The notes: generated by a model from the letters alone, not told the origin. 30,929 nt of DNA from JBQCEE01 sp051960575 (GCF_051960575.1 NZ_JBQCEE010000239.1:1-30929), one strand, 5' to 3'. Positions 4,634-12,620 are shown, counted from the stretch's first letter. Numbers and translations: made by a program.

Positions 4634-6813
4634 GGCTGCGCTCCGAGGGTCGCGGTGAAGGTGGCGATCTGTGCCGCGAGGGCGGCGGTGAACGTGGCGA
4701 CCTGCGCGGGCAGGGCCGCGGCGAACGTCGCGGCCTGCGGTGCGAGGGTCGCGGTCATGTTGAGGTGGTTGCCGCCGTCGGCGAAGAGGATGAGCGCCGC
4801 GTCGGCGGCGGCCGCCCCCGTGGGTGCACCTGCGGCGATCAGCGCGAGGACTGCGGCTCCGGTGGTCGCGATCGCAGGTGCGGCCGTCCCGGCGAGGCTG
4901 AGGGCCGCGGCGGCGGCGACGGCCGCGCGTCCGGTCGCGGCTGCGGTCAGGCTGAGCGTGCAGGTCGCACCTTGCCCGCTCCCGGCGGTGGCGGTGGTGG
5001 CGAGCACCAGGGCGGCCGCGGCGGTCGCCGCGGGAGTAGCCGGGCCGGTCGCCGCGAGGCTGAGTGCGCCGGACGAGGCGGCGCTGCCGCTGGCCGGGCT
5101 CGAGCCTGCGAGTGCGAGCGCGGCGGTTCCGGTGTCTCGACCTGACGGTGCAGCGGTCCCGGTGAGGCTCACCGTTCCCGACGCGGTCGCTGCAGCGGCG
5201 GTCGATGCCGTACCGGTGAGGGTGACTCCGCCAGCCGCCCCCCCGGCCTGCGCCGCAGCGCCCGCGCCCGACAGCGCGAGCGCGCCCGCGAGCGAAGTCG
5301 GTGCCGATCCGGATGCGGCCGCGGCGAGCACGAGAGCGCCGCTGGCGGCCGTCGAGGCGGCAGCCGTGCCGGAGAGCGCAAGCGTGCCTGTCGCGGCGTC
5401 TGAGGCTTTCGCGGCGGCGGTGGCTGCGAGAGCGACGGCCGCTGCTGCGCTCGACGCCGAGGTGGCGGCGCCGGACAGGGCCAGTGCCCCGGCGCTGCTG
5501 CTGCTGGCTGCGGCCGAGGCCGAGCCGATGAGGGTCAGCGCGCTGGCCGCGGTGGCGGAGGCGGTCGCGGACCCAGCGAGTGCCACCGTGGCGCTAGCCG
5601 GCGCAGCGCCTCGAGCGGAGCCCGTGCTCGTGAGCGTGACGGTGGCGGCGCCTGTGTCGGGCGCGGCAGGGCTGGCCACGCCGGTGAGCGTGACGGCGGC
5701 AGTGGCGGTGCTGCCGTTCGATGCCGCCGCGTTCAGCGCCAGGGCCCCGGCCGCGGTCGCTGCGCCCTTCGCGACGGCTGAGGCGGTCACGGTGAGCGCC
5801 GCTGTGCTGGTCACCGGGGCAACCGGTGTGGCCGCTGCGGCGAGCCCGAGCGCGGCCGCGCTCGTGGTCGACGACGTCGCGGCGCCGGTCAAGGTGACGG
5901 CCGCGGACGTCGTGGGGGCGCCGCGCGCGGTCGCCGTTCCCGTCAGGGACAGCGAGCCTGTGGTCGACGCCGCCCCGCGGGCCGTTGCGGATCCGGTGAG
6001 GGTGAGCGCCGCGGCGCCGCTGGCCGTGCCGCTGACGGCGACGGTGGGGGCGAGCGCGGCGAGCGTGATCGCCGCAGGACCGCCGCCGCTGACCGACGAG
6101 CCGGCGGCGACGGACGCGGCGGGCGACGTGACCGTCACGCCGACCGGCCCGGCAGCGGCCGAGGCCGGCGACCCGACACCGGTCATGGCGATCTCGAACG
6201 CGGCACCGTTGCTCGACGCCGTCGTGTAGGTGATCGTCCGTGTCGCCGCAGCGCCGGTGTAGGTGCCGAGGTAGACCGACGGGGTGGACGCGGCGGTGCT
6301 CGCGTGCCATCCGCCGAGCGTGGTCGTCGGGGACACGGTGGGGGCGTCCGGGGCGCCGGTGTGGCTCGACGCCTTCTCGACCGAGAGCACGAGGTACCCG
6401 ACCGAGCTCGACAGCGCGCCGGCGGCCGCCGTGGTCGTGGTGACCGACGTCGAGCGGGTCGTGACCGTGCCGACCGTGTACGTGTCCGGGTCGACCGTGG
6501 CGCCGTCGAGCGCGAACGCCGAGTACGTGAGGTTCATCGCCGTGACGACGGTGATCGACAGGCTCGTGCCGTCGGCGGTCTGCCAGCCGCCGGTGCGGTG
6601 CAGCATGAGGTACGAGCCGGTGCCGACGTTGCCCGACCCGACCGTCGTCCAGCCGGACGGGGTCGACGAGAGCGCGAACCCGTTGGACGTCGCCGAGATC
6701 AGCAAGAACAGCGGGTCGCCGACGGCGAGGCCCGACGGCAGGTTGAGCGGGAACGTCGTCGACCCGTCGCTTGCGCGGTAGGCGCCGGTCTCGGCCTTGA
6801 GCGCGAACGTCAC
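4630..6813 (-). CDS. Tail fibre protein with 24 tandem Ala/Gly-rich repeats
   Basis: A 727-residue protein in three parts. Residues 1 to about 215 are a folded beta-rich domain (for example PLNLPSGLAVGDPLFLLISA and SVGYLVLSVEKASS) resembling a jelly-roll or concanavalin-like fibre head. A low-complexity block follows: 24 units of the form [LV]-x-[LV]-x-G-x-A. The C-terminus has an 11-residue repeat (QVATFTAALAA-like), then ends. The GTG start at 6811-6813 overlaps the tailspike stop as GTGA; an upstream ATG at 6852 would overlap the previous gene by 43 bases. Probably a virion fibre or tail appendage. It has almost no charged residues in the repeat block. Ribosomal and recombinational instability of the repeats is likely but not visible here. 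Confidence 0.7.
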   Translation of the reverse strand: MTFALKAETGAYRASDGSTTFPLNLPSGLAVGDPLFLLISATSNGFALSSTPSGWTTVGSGNVGTGSYLMLHRTGGWQTADGTSLSITVVTAMNLTYSAFALDGATVDPDTYTVGTVTTRSTSVTTTTAAAGALSSSVGYLVLSVEKASSHTGAPDAPTVSPTTTLGGWHASTAASTPSVYLGTYTGAAATRTITYTTASSNGAAFEIAMTGVGSPASAAAGPVGVTVTSPAASVAAGSSVSGGGPAAITLAALAPTVAVSGTASGAAALTLTGSATARGAASTTGSLSLTGTATARGAPTTSAAVTLTGAATSSTTSAAALGLAAAATPVAPVTSTAALTVTASAVAKGAATAAGALALNAAASNGSTATAAVTLTGVASPAAPDTGAATVTLTSTGSARGAAPASATVALAGSATASATAASALTLIGSASAAASSSSAGALALSGAATSASSAAAAVALAATAAAKASDAATGTLALSGTAAASTAASGALVLAAAASGSAPTSLAGALALSGAGAAAQAGGAAGGVTLTGTASTAAAATASGTVSLTGTAAPSGRDTGTAALALAGSSPASGSAASSGALSLAATGPATPAATAAAALVLATTATAGSGQGATCTLSLTAAATGRAAVAAAAALSLAGTAAPAIATTGAAVLALIAAGAPTGAAAADAALILFADGGNHLNMTATLAPQAATFAAALPAQVATFTAALAAQIATFTATLGAQP
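4633..4746 (-). repeat. 11-residue repeats at the fibre C-terminus
   Basis: Three copies of an 11-residue unit (LAPQAATFAAA, LPAQVATFTAA, LAAQIATFTAT) and a partial fourth (LGAQP) end the fibre protein. The period of 11 and the hydrophobic spacing suggest a right-handed coiled coil or short amphipathic helix used for trimerisation or attachment. Confidence 0.7.
4795..6069 (-). repeat. 24-unit tandem repeat block within the fibre gene
   Basis: The block encodes 425 residues: a first unit of 21, then 18 units of 18 and five units of 16. A typical unit is LSLTGTATARGAPTTSAA. The conserved positions are [LV]-x-[LV] at 1 and 3, a small residue at 5, and Ala/Thr/Ser elsewhere. At DNA level this is a 54-bp (sometimes 48-bp) degenerate tandem repeat. 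Confidence 0.8.
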
Positions 6814-7877
6814 GGGATCGACCCGGTGTGCACCGTTGCGTTGAACGCCCACGACTTCGGGGCGGTGCCGGTCGGGGCCTTGAGCGGCTGCCCGCGGTAC
6901 GCGACCGGGGTGTCAGCCTCGTCGCTGTAGACGTTCGAGGTGTCGATCACGACGTTCCCCCATTGCGACGAGTCGATCGTGATCTGCTGGTAGTAGCCGT
7001 ACTCCTTGCCCTGGTTCGGGGTGATGCGGACGCCGGTGATCGACCAGTCGCCGCCGCCGCCGGTGAGCGTGCTGGTGGTGAACTGCATGGCGATCGACCC
7101 GTGCGCCAGGAAGATGTTCTTGAGCGTGACGCCGGGCAGGGTCGAGTTGGCCTGGCGGAACAGCATGCAGTGCGCGTTCGGCCAGATCTGCTCGGCGTTC
7201 GGGTCGGGGTTGGCCGTCGAGTTCATGCCGGTCTGCTTGGAGAACGTGTTGTCGATCCGGGTGCCCTCGACGTGGTGGTTCAGGCCGCCGGCGAAGTGGA
7301 TGCCGTCGTTGTGCGACCAGTTCGGGTAGCGCGGGTCGGTCGAGTGGTCGGTGTCGTCGGTGCGGAACCCGACGTCGTGCAGCCACGACCCGAGCTCGGT
7401 GAGGGTGCCGCCGTTGACGTACATCAGGTGGTTGGTGTTGCTGATGTCGAGTCGGCGCGTGGTGATCGACCCGCTGGTGAGGTAGATGCCTTCGCGCCAG
7501 GAGATCGAGTTGTCGCTGTTGGTGGAGGCGTCCCACTGCGTGAGCTTGGAGTACTCGACGGTGTTGTTGATGCCGCCCTGGGTGTTGGAGACCAGGCCGC
7601 GGTAGTTCACGTCGTAGGCCGCGCCCGGGCGGCTCACGATCTCGCAGCCGCGGATCGTGGCGCCCGAGCCGGTGAACGAGCACGCGCCGTGGATGCGCCT
7701 GCCCTCGACCACCTGGCCCGCGCCGATCGGCTGGTCACCCGACAGGTCCTTCAGGGTCGCCGGGGTGTAGCCGAGCACGCCGTAGCCGTCGCTCGTGGCG
7801 TCGGGGATGGTGGTGCCCAGGATGAACGCCAGACCGGAGTTGCGGTCCAGGTGCACGCGGCCGGTGACCTTGATCAT
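6810..7877 (-). CDS. Right-handed beta-helix tailspike (pectate-lyase-like)
   Basis: A 355-residue protein with the stacked short-strand pattern of right-handed beta-helices: repeated turns such as GATIRGCEIVSRPG, TVEYSKLTQWD, ITTRRLDISNTNHLMYVNGG and LKNIFLAHGSIAM. The Asn, Gly and His-rich turns (SHNDGIHFAGGLNHHVEGTR) recall pectate-lyase or parallel-beta-helix depolymerases of phage tailspikes. It is likely to bind, and perhaps cut, a surface polysaccharide of the host. Catalytic residues cannot be assigned. ATG at 7875-7877; its stop overlaps the start of the repeat fibre gene. It is one of four consecutive probable fibre genes. Confidence 0.75.
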   Translation of the reverse strand: MIKVTGRVHLDRNSGLAFILGTTIPDATSDGYGVLGYTPATLKDLSGDQPIGAGQVVEGRRIHGACSFTGSGATIRGCEIVSRPGAAYDVNYRGLVSNTQGGINNTVEYSKLTQWDASTNSDNSISWREGIYLTSGSITTRRLDISNTNHLMYVNGGTLTELGSWLHDVGFRTDDTDHSTDPRYPNWSHNDGIHFAGGLNHHVEGTRIDNTFSKQTGMNSTANPDPNAEQIWPNAHCMLFRQANSTLPGVTLKNIFLAHGSIAMQFTTSTLTGGGGDWSITGVRITPNQGKEYGYYQQITIDSSQWGNVVIDTSNVYSDEADTPVAYRGQPLKAPTGTAPKSWAFNATVHTGSIP

Positions 7878-7879
7878 GG

Positions 7880-8308
7880 CTATGCGGCGGTCGCGCTGAT
7901 GATGCCGCTCGGGTCCCAGGTCACGGTGAAGGTGTCGGCGACCGACGACACGTCCGCGCCGAAGTCGACCCAGGCGATGAGCGGCGACGTCGAGTCGGTC
8001 CCGGTCGAGTCGTAGATCACGGCGTACCGGGCGGTGATCGTCGCAGACGACCAGGACGCGGCGGCCGCGCTCAACGTCGCTACCCCGCTGGCGGCGCTCG
8101 TCGTCTTCGAAGCGAGAGCGACGCCGCCAGCGGTGTAGCCGGTGCCGGTCACCTCGTTGGTGACCGACGACTTGTACGCGTGCGCGTTCTGGTCAGGGGT
8201 GTAGGCCGACGTGCACAGCATCACCTTGATCGTGTCCGACGCCCACGAGATCTCCTTGTTGAACGCTTTCAGGATCGCGTTGGTGTAGGCGTGCTGCGTG
8301 ACGGCCAT
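7880..8308 (-). CDS. Phage tail fibre-associated structural protein
   Basis: A 142-residue protein starting MAVTQHAYTNAILKAFNKEI. It contains IKVMLCTSAYTPDQNAHAYK, TGYTAGGVALASKTT, TITARYAVIYDSTG and a C-terminal VTWDPSGIISAT. This is the arrangement of a widespread small phage structural protein found next to tail fibres: a jelly-roll-like domain with the line ITARYAVIYD as signature. Function in the virion is not defined; it probably caps or decorates fibres. Two bases separate it from the tailspike gene, and three from the upstream fibre gene. Confidence 0.7.
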   Translation of the reverse strand: MAVTQHAYTNAILKAFNKEISWASDTIKVMLCTSAYTPDQNAHAYKSSVTNEVTGTGYTAGGVALASKTTSAASGVATLSAAAASWSSATITARYAVIYDSTGTDSTSPLIAWVDFGADVSSVADTFTVTWDPSGIISATAA

Positions 8309-8311
8309 CGG

Positions 8312-9121
8312 TCAGCTCGCGCCGAGGCTGATCGCGCCCGAGGCGATCGTGATCGACGCGGCGGTGACCGACGAGGCGAGCGCGCCGCCGATCGCGAAGT
8401 TGCCCGCGCCGTAGGTGGCCGACGACCAGGTGCCGAAGTACGACACCGCGGTCGTCCCGGCGGTCGAGAACGTCTGCCCGGCGCTGTTGGTCTTCGCGCC
8501 CGACGCTGCGGCGTTCCAGCTCGCAGCCTGCCGGGCGTAGCTGCCGGTGTTCGCGTTCTCCGACGCGCCGGTCGTGCCGCAGTCGGCGGTGTGCAGCGAC
8601 GTGTCGGGGATGACGTTCGTGCTGCCGGTGCCGTCGAGGCCGTTGAGCGCGGCGTTCTCGGCAGCGACGCCCGCGCGCGCCATCGACGGCCCGCCGGCCG
8701 AACCGGTGCCGAGCGCCGCGGCGTGGTGCGCCCGGACGTCGGCGTCGACGATCGCGTCGGTCTGCTGCTGGGCGCGGGCTGCGGCGAACGCGGCGAACGG
8801 GTCCACGACCGGCCGCGCCTGCTCGCCGCACGCCGCGGTGCAGTGGTGCAGGAACGGCTCGCCGCCGGCCTCAAGGTGCAGCGGGTGGCCCTCGGACTCG
8901 AACCGCAGGCCGACGTGGTGCGACACCTCGCCCTCGTGGCCCTTGCGGACGACGGTGACGTGCTCGGACAGGTCGTACACGGTGCCGTCGGAGACGGTGA
9001 CGGAGCCGCCGATGTTCGGGCCGGTGTAGACCACGGCCTCGTCGGGGTCGCCGTCGTGCACGAAGTGGAAGCGCGGCGACCCGTCCTCGTTGGTGCCGAT
9101 GTTGAACTTCTGCAGAGCCAT
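8312..9121 (-). CDS. Tail fibre or minor structural protein
   Basis: A 269-residue protein. The first 60 residues (QKFNIGTNEDGSPRFHFVHD, then EAVVYTGPNIGGSVTVSDGT) are beta-rich. A Cys/His-bearing segment follows (EPFLHHCTAACGEQ). The C-terminal 100 residues carry NVIPDTSLHTADCGTTGASE and TFSTAGTTAVSYFGTWSSAT, a pattern shared by many phage structural proteins that sit beside fibres. ATG at 9119-9121 is preceded by AAGGGGAG and shares one base with the upstream stop (TGATG). Its predicted product resembles the neighbouring 142-residue protein in being beta-rich and Ala/Ser/Thr-rich. Confidence 0.65.
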   Translation of the reverse strand: MALQKFNIGTNEDGSPRFHFVHDGDPDEAVVYTGPNIGGSVTVSDGTVYDLSEHVTVVRKGHEGEVSHHVGLRFESEGHPLHLEAGGEPFLHHCTAACGEQARPVVDPFAAFAAARAQQQTDAIVDADVRAHHAAALGTGSAGGPSMARAGVAAENAALNGLDGTGSTNVIPDTSLHTADCGTTGASENANTGSYARQAASWNAAASGAKTNSAGQTFSTAGTTAVSYFGTWSSATYGAGNFAIGGALASSVTAASITIASGAISLGAS

Positions 9122-9261
9122 CAGGCTCCCCTTTCGATATTGGTCGTCCGCGTCTCGGTCGAGGCGGCGTTGTGCTTGCGCTCGCAGTCGCGGGCGAGCA
9201 CCCGCACCGGCCAGAACGCACCGCAGTGCTGGCACTGGTACGGGTCGGGTTGTCCGCTCAC
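9121..9261 (-). CDS. 46-residue zinc-finger-like protein
   Basis: A tiny protein starting at GTG 9259-9261, overlapping the upstream stop as GTGA. It contains YQCQHCGAFWPVRVLARDCE followed by RKHN: CxxC, then Cys and His in a spacing that could hold one zinc ion. The short C-terminus is polar (ASTETRTTNIERGA). It is tightly packed between a DUF6527-like gene and a fibre gene, and coupling to both supports reality. Possible roles are protein-protein bridging or nucleic-acid binding. Confidence 0.6.
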   Translation of the reverse strand: MSGQPDPYQCQHCGAFWPVRVLARDCERKHNAASTETRTTNIERGA

Positions 9262-9593
9262 GAGAACCAGCCAGCCGGGATGGGGACCATCGGCACGGTC
9301 TGGCCAGCGAGCGAGTGCGTGCAGTCGGCGAGGAACTCCCAGCGACCGCCGCGCACGTACGAGTGGCACCGCTTGGCGCCGGGCCGGTCTCCGTACGTGC
9401 AGAGGATCGACGGGTCGATCGTCGGCGCGGCGGTGTTGCCGTCCCAGTCCCAGCACGGCTCCGGGATGCTGCCGTCCTCGCCGCGGACGAGGACGCGGTG
9501 CAGGTCGTCGCAGCCCGGGCACCACATCCACACCGCCCGCCCAGGGCGAACGCCGTCGACGTCGATGGGCGCGACGCGCACCAGGTCGCTCAC
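9258..9593 (-). CDS. DUF6527-like protein
   Basis: A 111-residue protein with WMWCPGCDDLHRVLVR near the N-terminus, CWDWDGNTAAPTIDPSILC in the middle and CHSYVRGGRWEFLADCTHSL toward the end. The Cys pairs, the PTIDPSI motif and the CH-x-x-Vx-x-G-x-W-x-F block match phage-borne DUF6527 proteins, which are thought to bind zinc and have no assigned activity. GTG at 9591-9593. It sits between a holin-like gene and a zinc-finger peptide. Confidence 0.7.
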   Translation of the reverse strand: MSDLVRVAPIDVDGVRPGRAVWMWCPGCDDLHRVLVRGEDGSIPEPCWDWDGNTAAPTIDPSILCTYGDRPGAKRCHSYVRGGRWEFLADCTHSLAGQTVPMVPIPAGWFS

Positions 9594-9596
9594 CGC

Positions 9597-9908
9597 TCAG
9601 CCGGCGGCAGCAGGCTCGGGCGCCGGGTCGAGGGCGGCGATCGGGTCCTGGTGCCGCTGCGCGAGGACACCGGCGACGAGATCCTCCTTGGTCTGTGTCG
9701 CCGGGCTCTTCACCTTCGAGCGGGCGACGAACGCGCCGACGAGAGCGACGCCCTGCGCGGCGAGCGCGACGGCCGCGGTGATCGTGCCGGAGACGGCGTC
9801 GGCCTGGTGAGCCGACAGCACGCCGACGCTGGCGAGTTCCGGGATGACGGTGCTGACGATGACGGGCTCGCGGGCCCACAAGTCCTTGGCGATGCGGATG
9901 ACGTTCAC
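9597..9908 (-). CDS. Holin-like small membrane protein
   Basis: A 103-residue protein. VIVSTVIPELASVGVLSAHQ and then VSGTITAAVALAAQGVALVG give one clear and one marginal hydrophobic segment, followed by a polar tail (KSPATQTKEDLVAGVLAQRH). Placement immediately after the lysin gene, with GAAGGGGG as ribosome-binding site before the GTG at 9906-9908, suggests it is the holin or a lysis-associated membrane protein. The assignment is positional as much as sequence-based. Confidence 0.55.
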   Translation of the reverse strand: MNVIRIAKDLWAREPVIVSTVIPELASVGVLSAHQADAVSGTITAAVALAAQGVALVGAFVARSKVKSPATQTKEDLVAGVLAQRHQDPIAALDPAPEPAAAG

Positions 9909-9919
9909 TGCGTCCCCCT

Positions 9920-10837
9920 TCAGGGCAGCGTCTGCACGACGACGCCGTCGTGCTTCTTGACGAGGTTTCCGTTGGTGTCGGTCGACCAGGACCACCGTCC
10001 GGTGGCGTCGACCAGCTCGGTGACGGCCACGTGCGCCGGCGCGGGCGCCGGGGCCGGCGCCGGTGCGGGCGTCGGCTTCTTCGGCGGCGTGACGGGCGGG
10101 TGGGCGGCGCGGACGGCGTCGCAGTGCGATCCGAGCGGGGCGCGGAGCACGAGGTTCTCGTCGGCCTGCTGCCCGAACCAGTAGTTGCCGGTCTGCCACA
10201 GGTGCGCCTTCGTGACCTTGAGTGCGGCGGCGACGAGCGCGGCCCGCTTCGCCGGCGTGGACGTGTCGGGCTGGTACGGCAGGCCGTCGTTCGACCAGTC
10301 ACCGGCGTTCGCTCGCCACCCGGTGCGGGCAGCGCCGACGGCGACCATCCGGTTCACGACGGGCGTGCCGCCGTAGAGGCCGGCGTGGTACCCGAACTGG
10401 TCGAGTTCCTTCTGGTAGGCGGCGAGGTAGGACCGCACCGCCGGCCAGCGCAGCCGGGAAGGCGACGCGTCCCACGACGGGATGATCACCGCGCCGCGCG
10501 CGAGGCCGCAGGTATGCCACAGCGCCCCGGCGACCGCGCCGTCGACCGCGCCCGCGGACGTCCCCTCGGTGACGCGGGTCGTGTACCACTCGTCGTTCGC
10601 GACGATGTCGAACCCGTCGGCGAGCAGCGCCCGGAACTCGCCAGGGGTAATCAGCTTCCCGGCGTTGAGCTTGTACGACGGGTGGCGCGGGCTCGACGCG
10701 GCACCCGCCGAGTAGCGGATGATGCCCCTCGCATGGGCGGCCTTCGCCTTCACGGCGTCCGCGGCAGTCATCCGCATCATCGAGAAGTCGATAAGCAGGT
10801 CGCCCGGGCGCAGCGGCGCGGGCATGGTGACGGTCAC
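9920..10837 (-). CDS. Endolysin with DUF1906 (glycoside-hydrolase-like) domain
   Basis: A 305-residue cell-wall hydrolase candidate. Residues about 13-190 form a DUF1906/Rv2525c-type TIM-barrel domain: LLIDFSMMR (Asp17 at strand 1), ARGIIRYSAG, GFDIVANDEWYTTRVTEG (Asp82/Glu83), GAVIIPSWDAS (Asp123) and YHAGLYGGTPVVNRM. A Pro/Ala linker (PAPAPAPAPAPAH) connects to a short C-terminal segment (VDATGRWSWSTDTNGNLVKK), possibly a wall-binding tail. DUF1906 proteins are found in actinobacterial and phage lysins and are presumed to act on wall glycans. GTG start at 10835-10837, after GAAGGGGG. It lies within the lysis cassette. Confidence 0.75.
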   Translation of the reverse strand: MTVTMPAPLRPGDLLIDFSMMRMTAADAVKAKAAHARGIIRYSAGAASSPRHPSYKLNAGKLITPGEFRALLADGFDIVANDEWYTTRVTEGTSAGAVDGAVAGALWHTCGLARGAVIIPSWDASPSRLRWPAVRSYLAAYQKELDQFGYHAGLYGGTPVVNRMVAVGAARTGWRANAGDWSNDGLPYQPDTSTPAKRAALVAAALKVTKAHLWQTGNYWFGQQADENLVLRAPLGSHCDAVRAAHPPVTPPKKPTPAPAPAPAPAPAHVAVTELVDATGRWSWSTDTNGNLVKKHDGVVVQTLP

Positions 10838-11061
10838 GATGGTTCCCCCTTCGGTGGTTGCTTGTGCCGTGCGCACAGGTGTGGGCCGGCGCCGTGGTGC
10901 AGGCCCACGCGCCAGCAGCCCTGCTGGTGGCAGTTGAAGCGGCGCCACGCGACGGTGACGCCGGCGAACATCGGCAGGTCGCCGCCGAACCCGGACCAGA
11001 ACAGGTACGTGCGGCCGTTGGCGCTGTCGAGGCCGAGCAGGTGGACGAGCCAGCCCGGCAC
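10834..11061 (-). CDS. Small actinophage protein of the lysis region
   Basis: A 75-residue protein: GWLVHLLGLDSANGRTYLFW, then SGFGGDLPMF, a strand (AGVTVAWRRFNCHQQGCWRV) and CARHKQ. The block FWSGFGGD plus FNCHQQGCWRVGLHH plus C-x-x-H is familiar from small proteins encoded in the lysis region of actinobacterial phages. Its role is unknown; it may be a membrane or zinc-binding accessory. GTG at 11059-11061, three bases after the upstream stop; it overlaps the lysin start by four bases. Confidence 0.65.
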   Translation of the reverse strand: MPGWLVHLLGLDSANGRTYLFWSGFGGDLPMFAGVTVAWRRFNCHQQGCWRVGLHHGAGPHLCARHKQPPKGEPS

Positions 11062-11064
11062 TGG

Positions 11065-11496
11065 TCAGGGCTCCGGCGATGCGGGAGTCGGCGCCGGGTC
11101 GGCCGCGGCGTCGAGTGACTGGATGTACCGGTAGATCGCGTCGACCTTCTCGGTCATCGGCCGGCCGTTCTTCGGCATCTCCTCTGCGAGGTGCGCGAGG
11201 ATGGCGTCGACGCGGGCGTGTCGCTGGTCGAGCAGGGTGTTCCGCTCGTCGAGTGCCTCGAAGCGGAGGTCGCCGTTCGCGAGGCGGTGGTCGATCGACT
11301 GCAACCGGGTCATCACACCCGGCCGCTCGGGGATGCCGGGGCGGGCCGGGGTGCCTTCGTAGTCGTCGAGGAACCTGCGGACTCGCGCGAGGCCGAGCCA
11401 CGCCTTGCGGATGATCCACCCCACGAGCCCGGCGGCGCCGCCACCTGCGATCGCGATGGACGCCGCGTCGGTGAGGATCGCTCCGACGTCGCTCAC
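11065..11496 (-). CDS. Membrane-anchored coiled-coil protein of the lysis region
   Basis: A 143-residue protein with one N-terminal membrane segment (DAASIAIAGGGAAGLVGWII, then RKAW) followed by a helical coiled-coil part (VMTRLQSIDHRLANGDLRFE, then ALDERNTLLDQRHARVDAIL) and a Pro/Ala tail. Such proteins occur beside lysins in actinophages (the DUF2746 type is one comparison) and may be holins or holin regulators. The GTG start overlaps the HNH stop as GTGA. The assignment rests on topology and context. Confidence 0.6.
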   Translation of the reverse strand: MSDVGAILTDAASIAIAGGGAAGLVGWIIRKAWLGLARVRRFLDDYEGTPARPGIPERPGVMTRLQSIDHRLANGDLRFEALDERNTLLDQRHARVDAILAHLAEEMPKNGRPMTEKVDAIYRYIQSLDAAADPAPTPASPEP

Positions 11497-12023
11497 GAGG
11501 CCGCCTTGCGGTCGGCCGGGCCGATCAGGCCGCGGACGTACCGCTCCGCCTCGTAGTCGGACGCGGACGCGGTGTGCGCGCCGCCCGGGCCGCGGTGGTG
11601 GAACACGCACAGCCAGATGAGGTTCGCGGCGGACTCGACCCATGCGCCGACCTCGTCGACGCTCGACACCCCGGGGTAGTCCTTCTCGAGCAGCGCGAGG
11701 TCGACGCCGTTCTGCATGGAGAACTCGATGTGCGAGTGGTGCAGCTCGAGCGGGCAGCAGGTGTCGCAGCCGGCGCGGAGTTCGCCGTCGCCGAGGAGGC
11801 GGTGCGGCGCGGCGAGCTGCCGGAGTGGCTGCTGGTCGCCGGGCAGCGTCGCGTGCACCGCGAACGCGCACCGGGCGGTCGGGCCGGTCGTCCGGTGGTA
11901 GTGGTTGAAGTCCTTGTAGTGCGGGTCGTCCGTGCGCGCGGGGTGCGGCGGGTAGTGGACGACGTACCGGTGCGCGACGGTCTGGTCGTGCGCGGCGACC
12001 GGGCCGTCGTTGTGGGCGGTCAC
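11493..12023 (-). CDS. HNH endonuclease-like protein
   Basis: A 176-residue protein with ELHHSHIEFSMQNGVDLALL, then ANLIWLCVFHHRGPGGAH. The double His (95-96), His98, Asn134 and His142-143 fit an HNH-type metal-dependent nuclease core. CDTCC just upstream (85-90) may be a structural zinc site. HNH proteins usually sit beside terminase and aid packaging, but this one lies between tail-tip fibre and lysis genes. GTG start at 12021-12023 overlaps the upstream stop (GTGA). The N-terminal 50 residues are His-rich (VVHYPPHPARTDDPHYKDFN) and may be an additional metal site. Confidence 0.7.
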   Translation of the reverse strand: MTAHNDGPVAAHDQTVAHRYVVHYPPHPARTDDPHYKDFNHYHRTTGPTARCAFAVHATLPGDQQPLRQLAAPHRLLGDGELRAGCDTCCPLELHHSHIEFSMQNGVDLALLEKDYPGVSSVDEVGAWVESAANLIWLCVFHHRGPGGAHTASASDYEAERYVRGLIGPADRKAAS

Positions 12024-12553
12024 GCGTGGACCCAGCGGGCGCTGAACGATGAGAACGACCCGAGCGCGTTCAGGCTGGCGCCGGACGACTGCGACCCGAA
12101 CAGTTCGACGTAGTCCGTCGTCCCGTTGAAGTACAGCGCCGGGTGGAGCACCTGCACGACGATCGTGTCGGTCGAGGACACGGCCTCGATCTTGTCGAGC
12201 GGCCACTGCGCGACGCCGTTCTGCGCGATGTTGGCCTGCCGGTAGCCGGTCGCGTTGTTCGTCCACGCGATCTGCCCGGTGATCTCGTAGTAGCCCGGGG
12301 CCTGCGGGGTGTATCGGGTCGGGTTGGTGGTGTTGCTGTGCCCGTTGTAGGTGTCGACCACGACGCCGGACGTGAACGACAGCGCGGAGCCGCTGCCGCC
12401 GCTCGCGATCGCCTGGTTGCCGGGCAGCACAGCGAGGAACAGCGGCGGGTTCAGCAGGAACGAGACGGCGTCGCGGACCTGGGCGTTGAGCAGCGCCGCG
12501 GCGATCAGCTCGCCGGGCGAGTAGGTGGCGGGATTGGGGACGGCGAGAACCAC
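12020..12553 (-). CDS. C1q/TNF-like jelly-roll tail protein
   Basis: A 177-residue protein. After an N-terminal helix (YSPGELIAAALLNAQVRDAV) that is common in tail-tip attachment regions, the C-terminal 125 residues have a C1q/TNF-like pattern: VVVDTYNG, YTPQAPGYYEITGQIAW, QANIAQNGVAQWP, DTIVVQVLHPALYFNGTTDY and the ending FSARWVHA. This trimeric jelly-roll is a common receptor-binding head in actinophage tails. GTG at 12551-12553, 67 bases after the large tail-tip gene. Probable host-recognition protein. Confidence 0.7.
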   Translation of the reverse strand: MVLAVPNPATYSPGELIAAALLNAQVRDAVSFLLNPPLFLAVLPGNQAIASGGSGSALSFTSGVVVDTYNGHSNTTNPTRYTPQAPGYYEITGQIAWTNNATGYRQANIAQNGVAQWPLDKIEAVSSTDTIVVQVLHPALYFNGTTDYVELFGSQSSGASLNALGSFSSFSARWVHA

Positions 12554-12620
12554 GGGACGCGCTCCTTCAGCGGGGGGATGTCGAGCGGTCGATCAAGCCG
12601 CGCGAGTGCGCGGGAGCCGG

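Noticed and set aside
4655..6229. A 524-residue Ala-rich plus-strand frame
   Set aside because: It is antisense to the repeat fibre; its Ala/Val/Pro repeats only mirror the minus-strand repeats.
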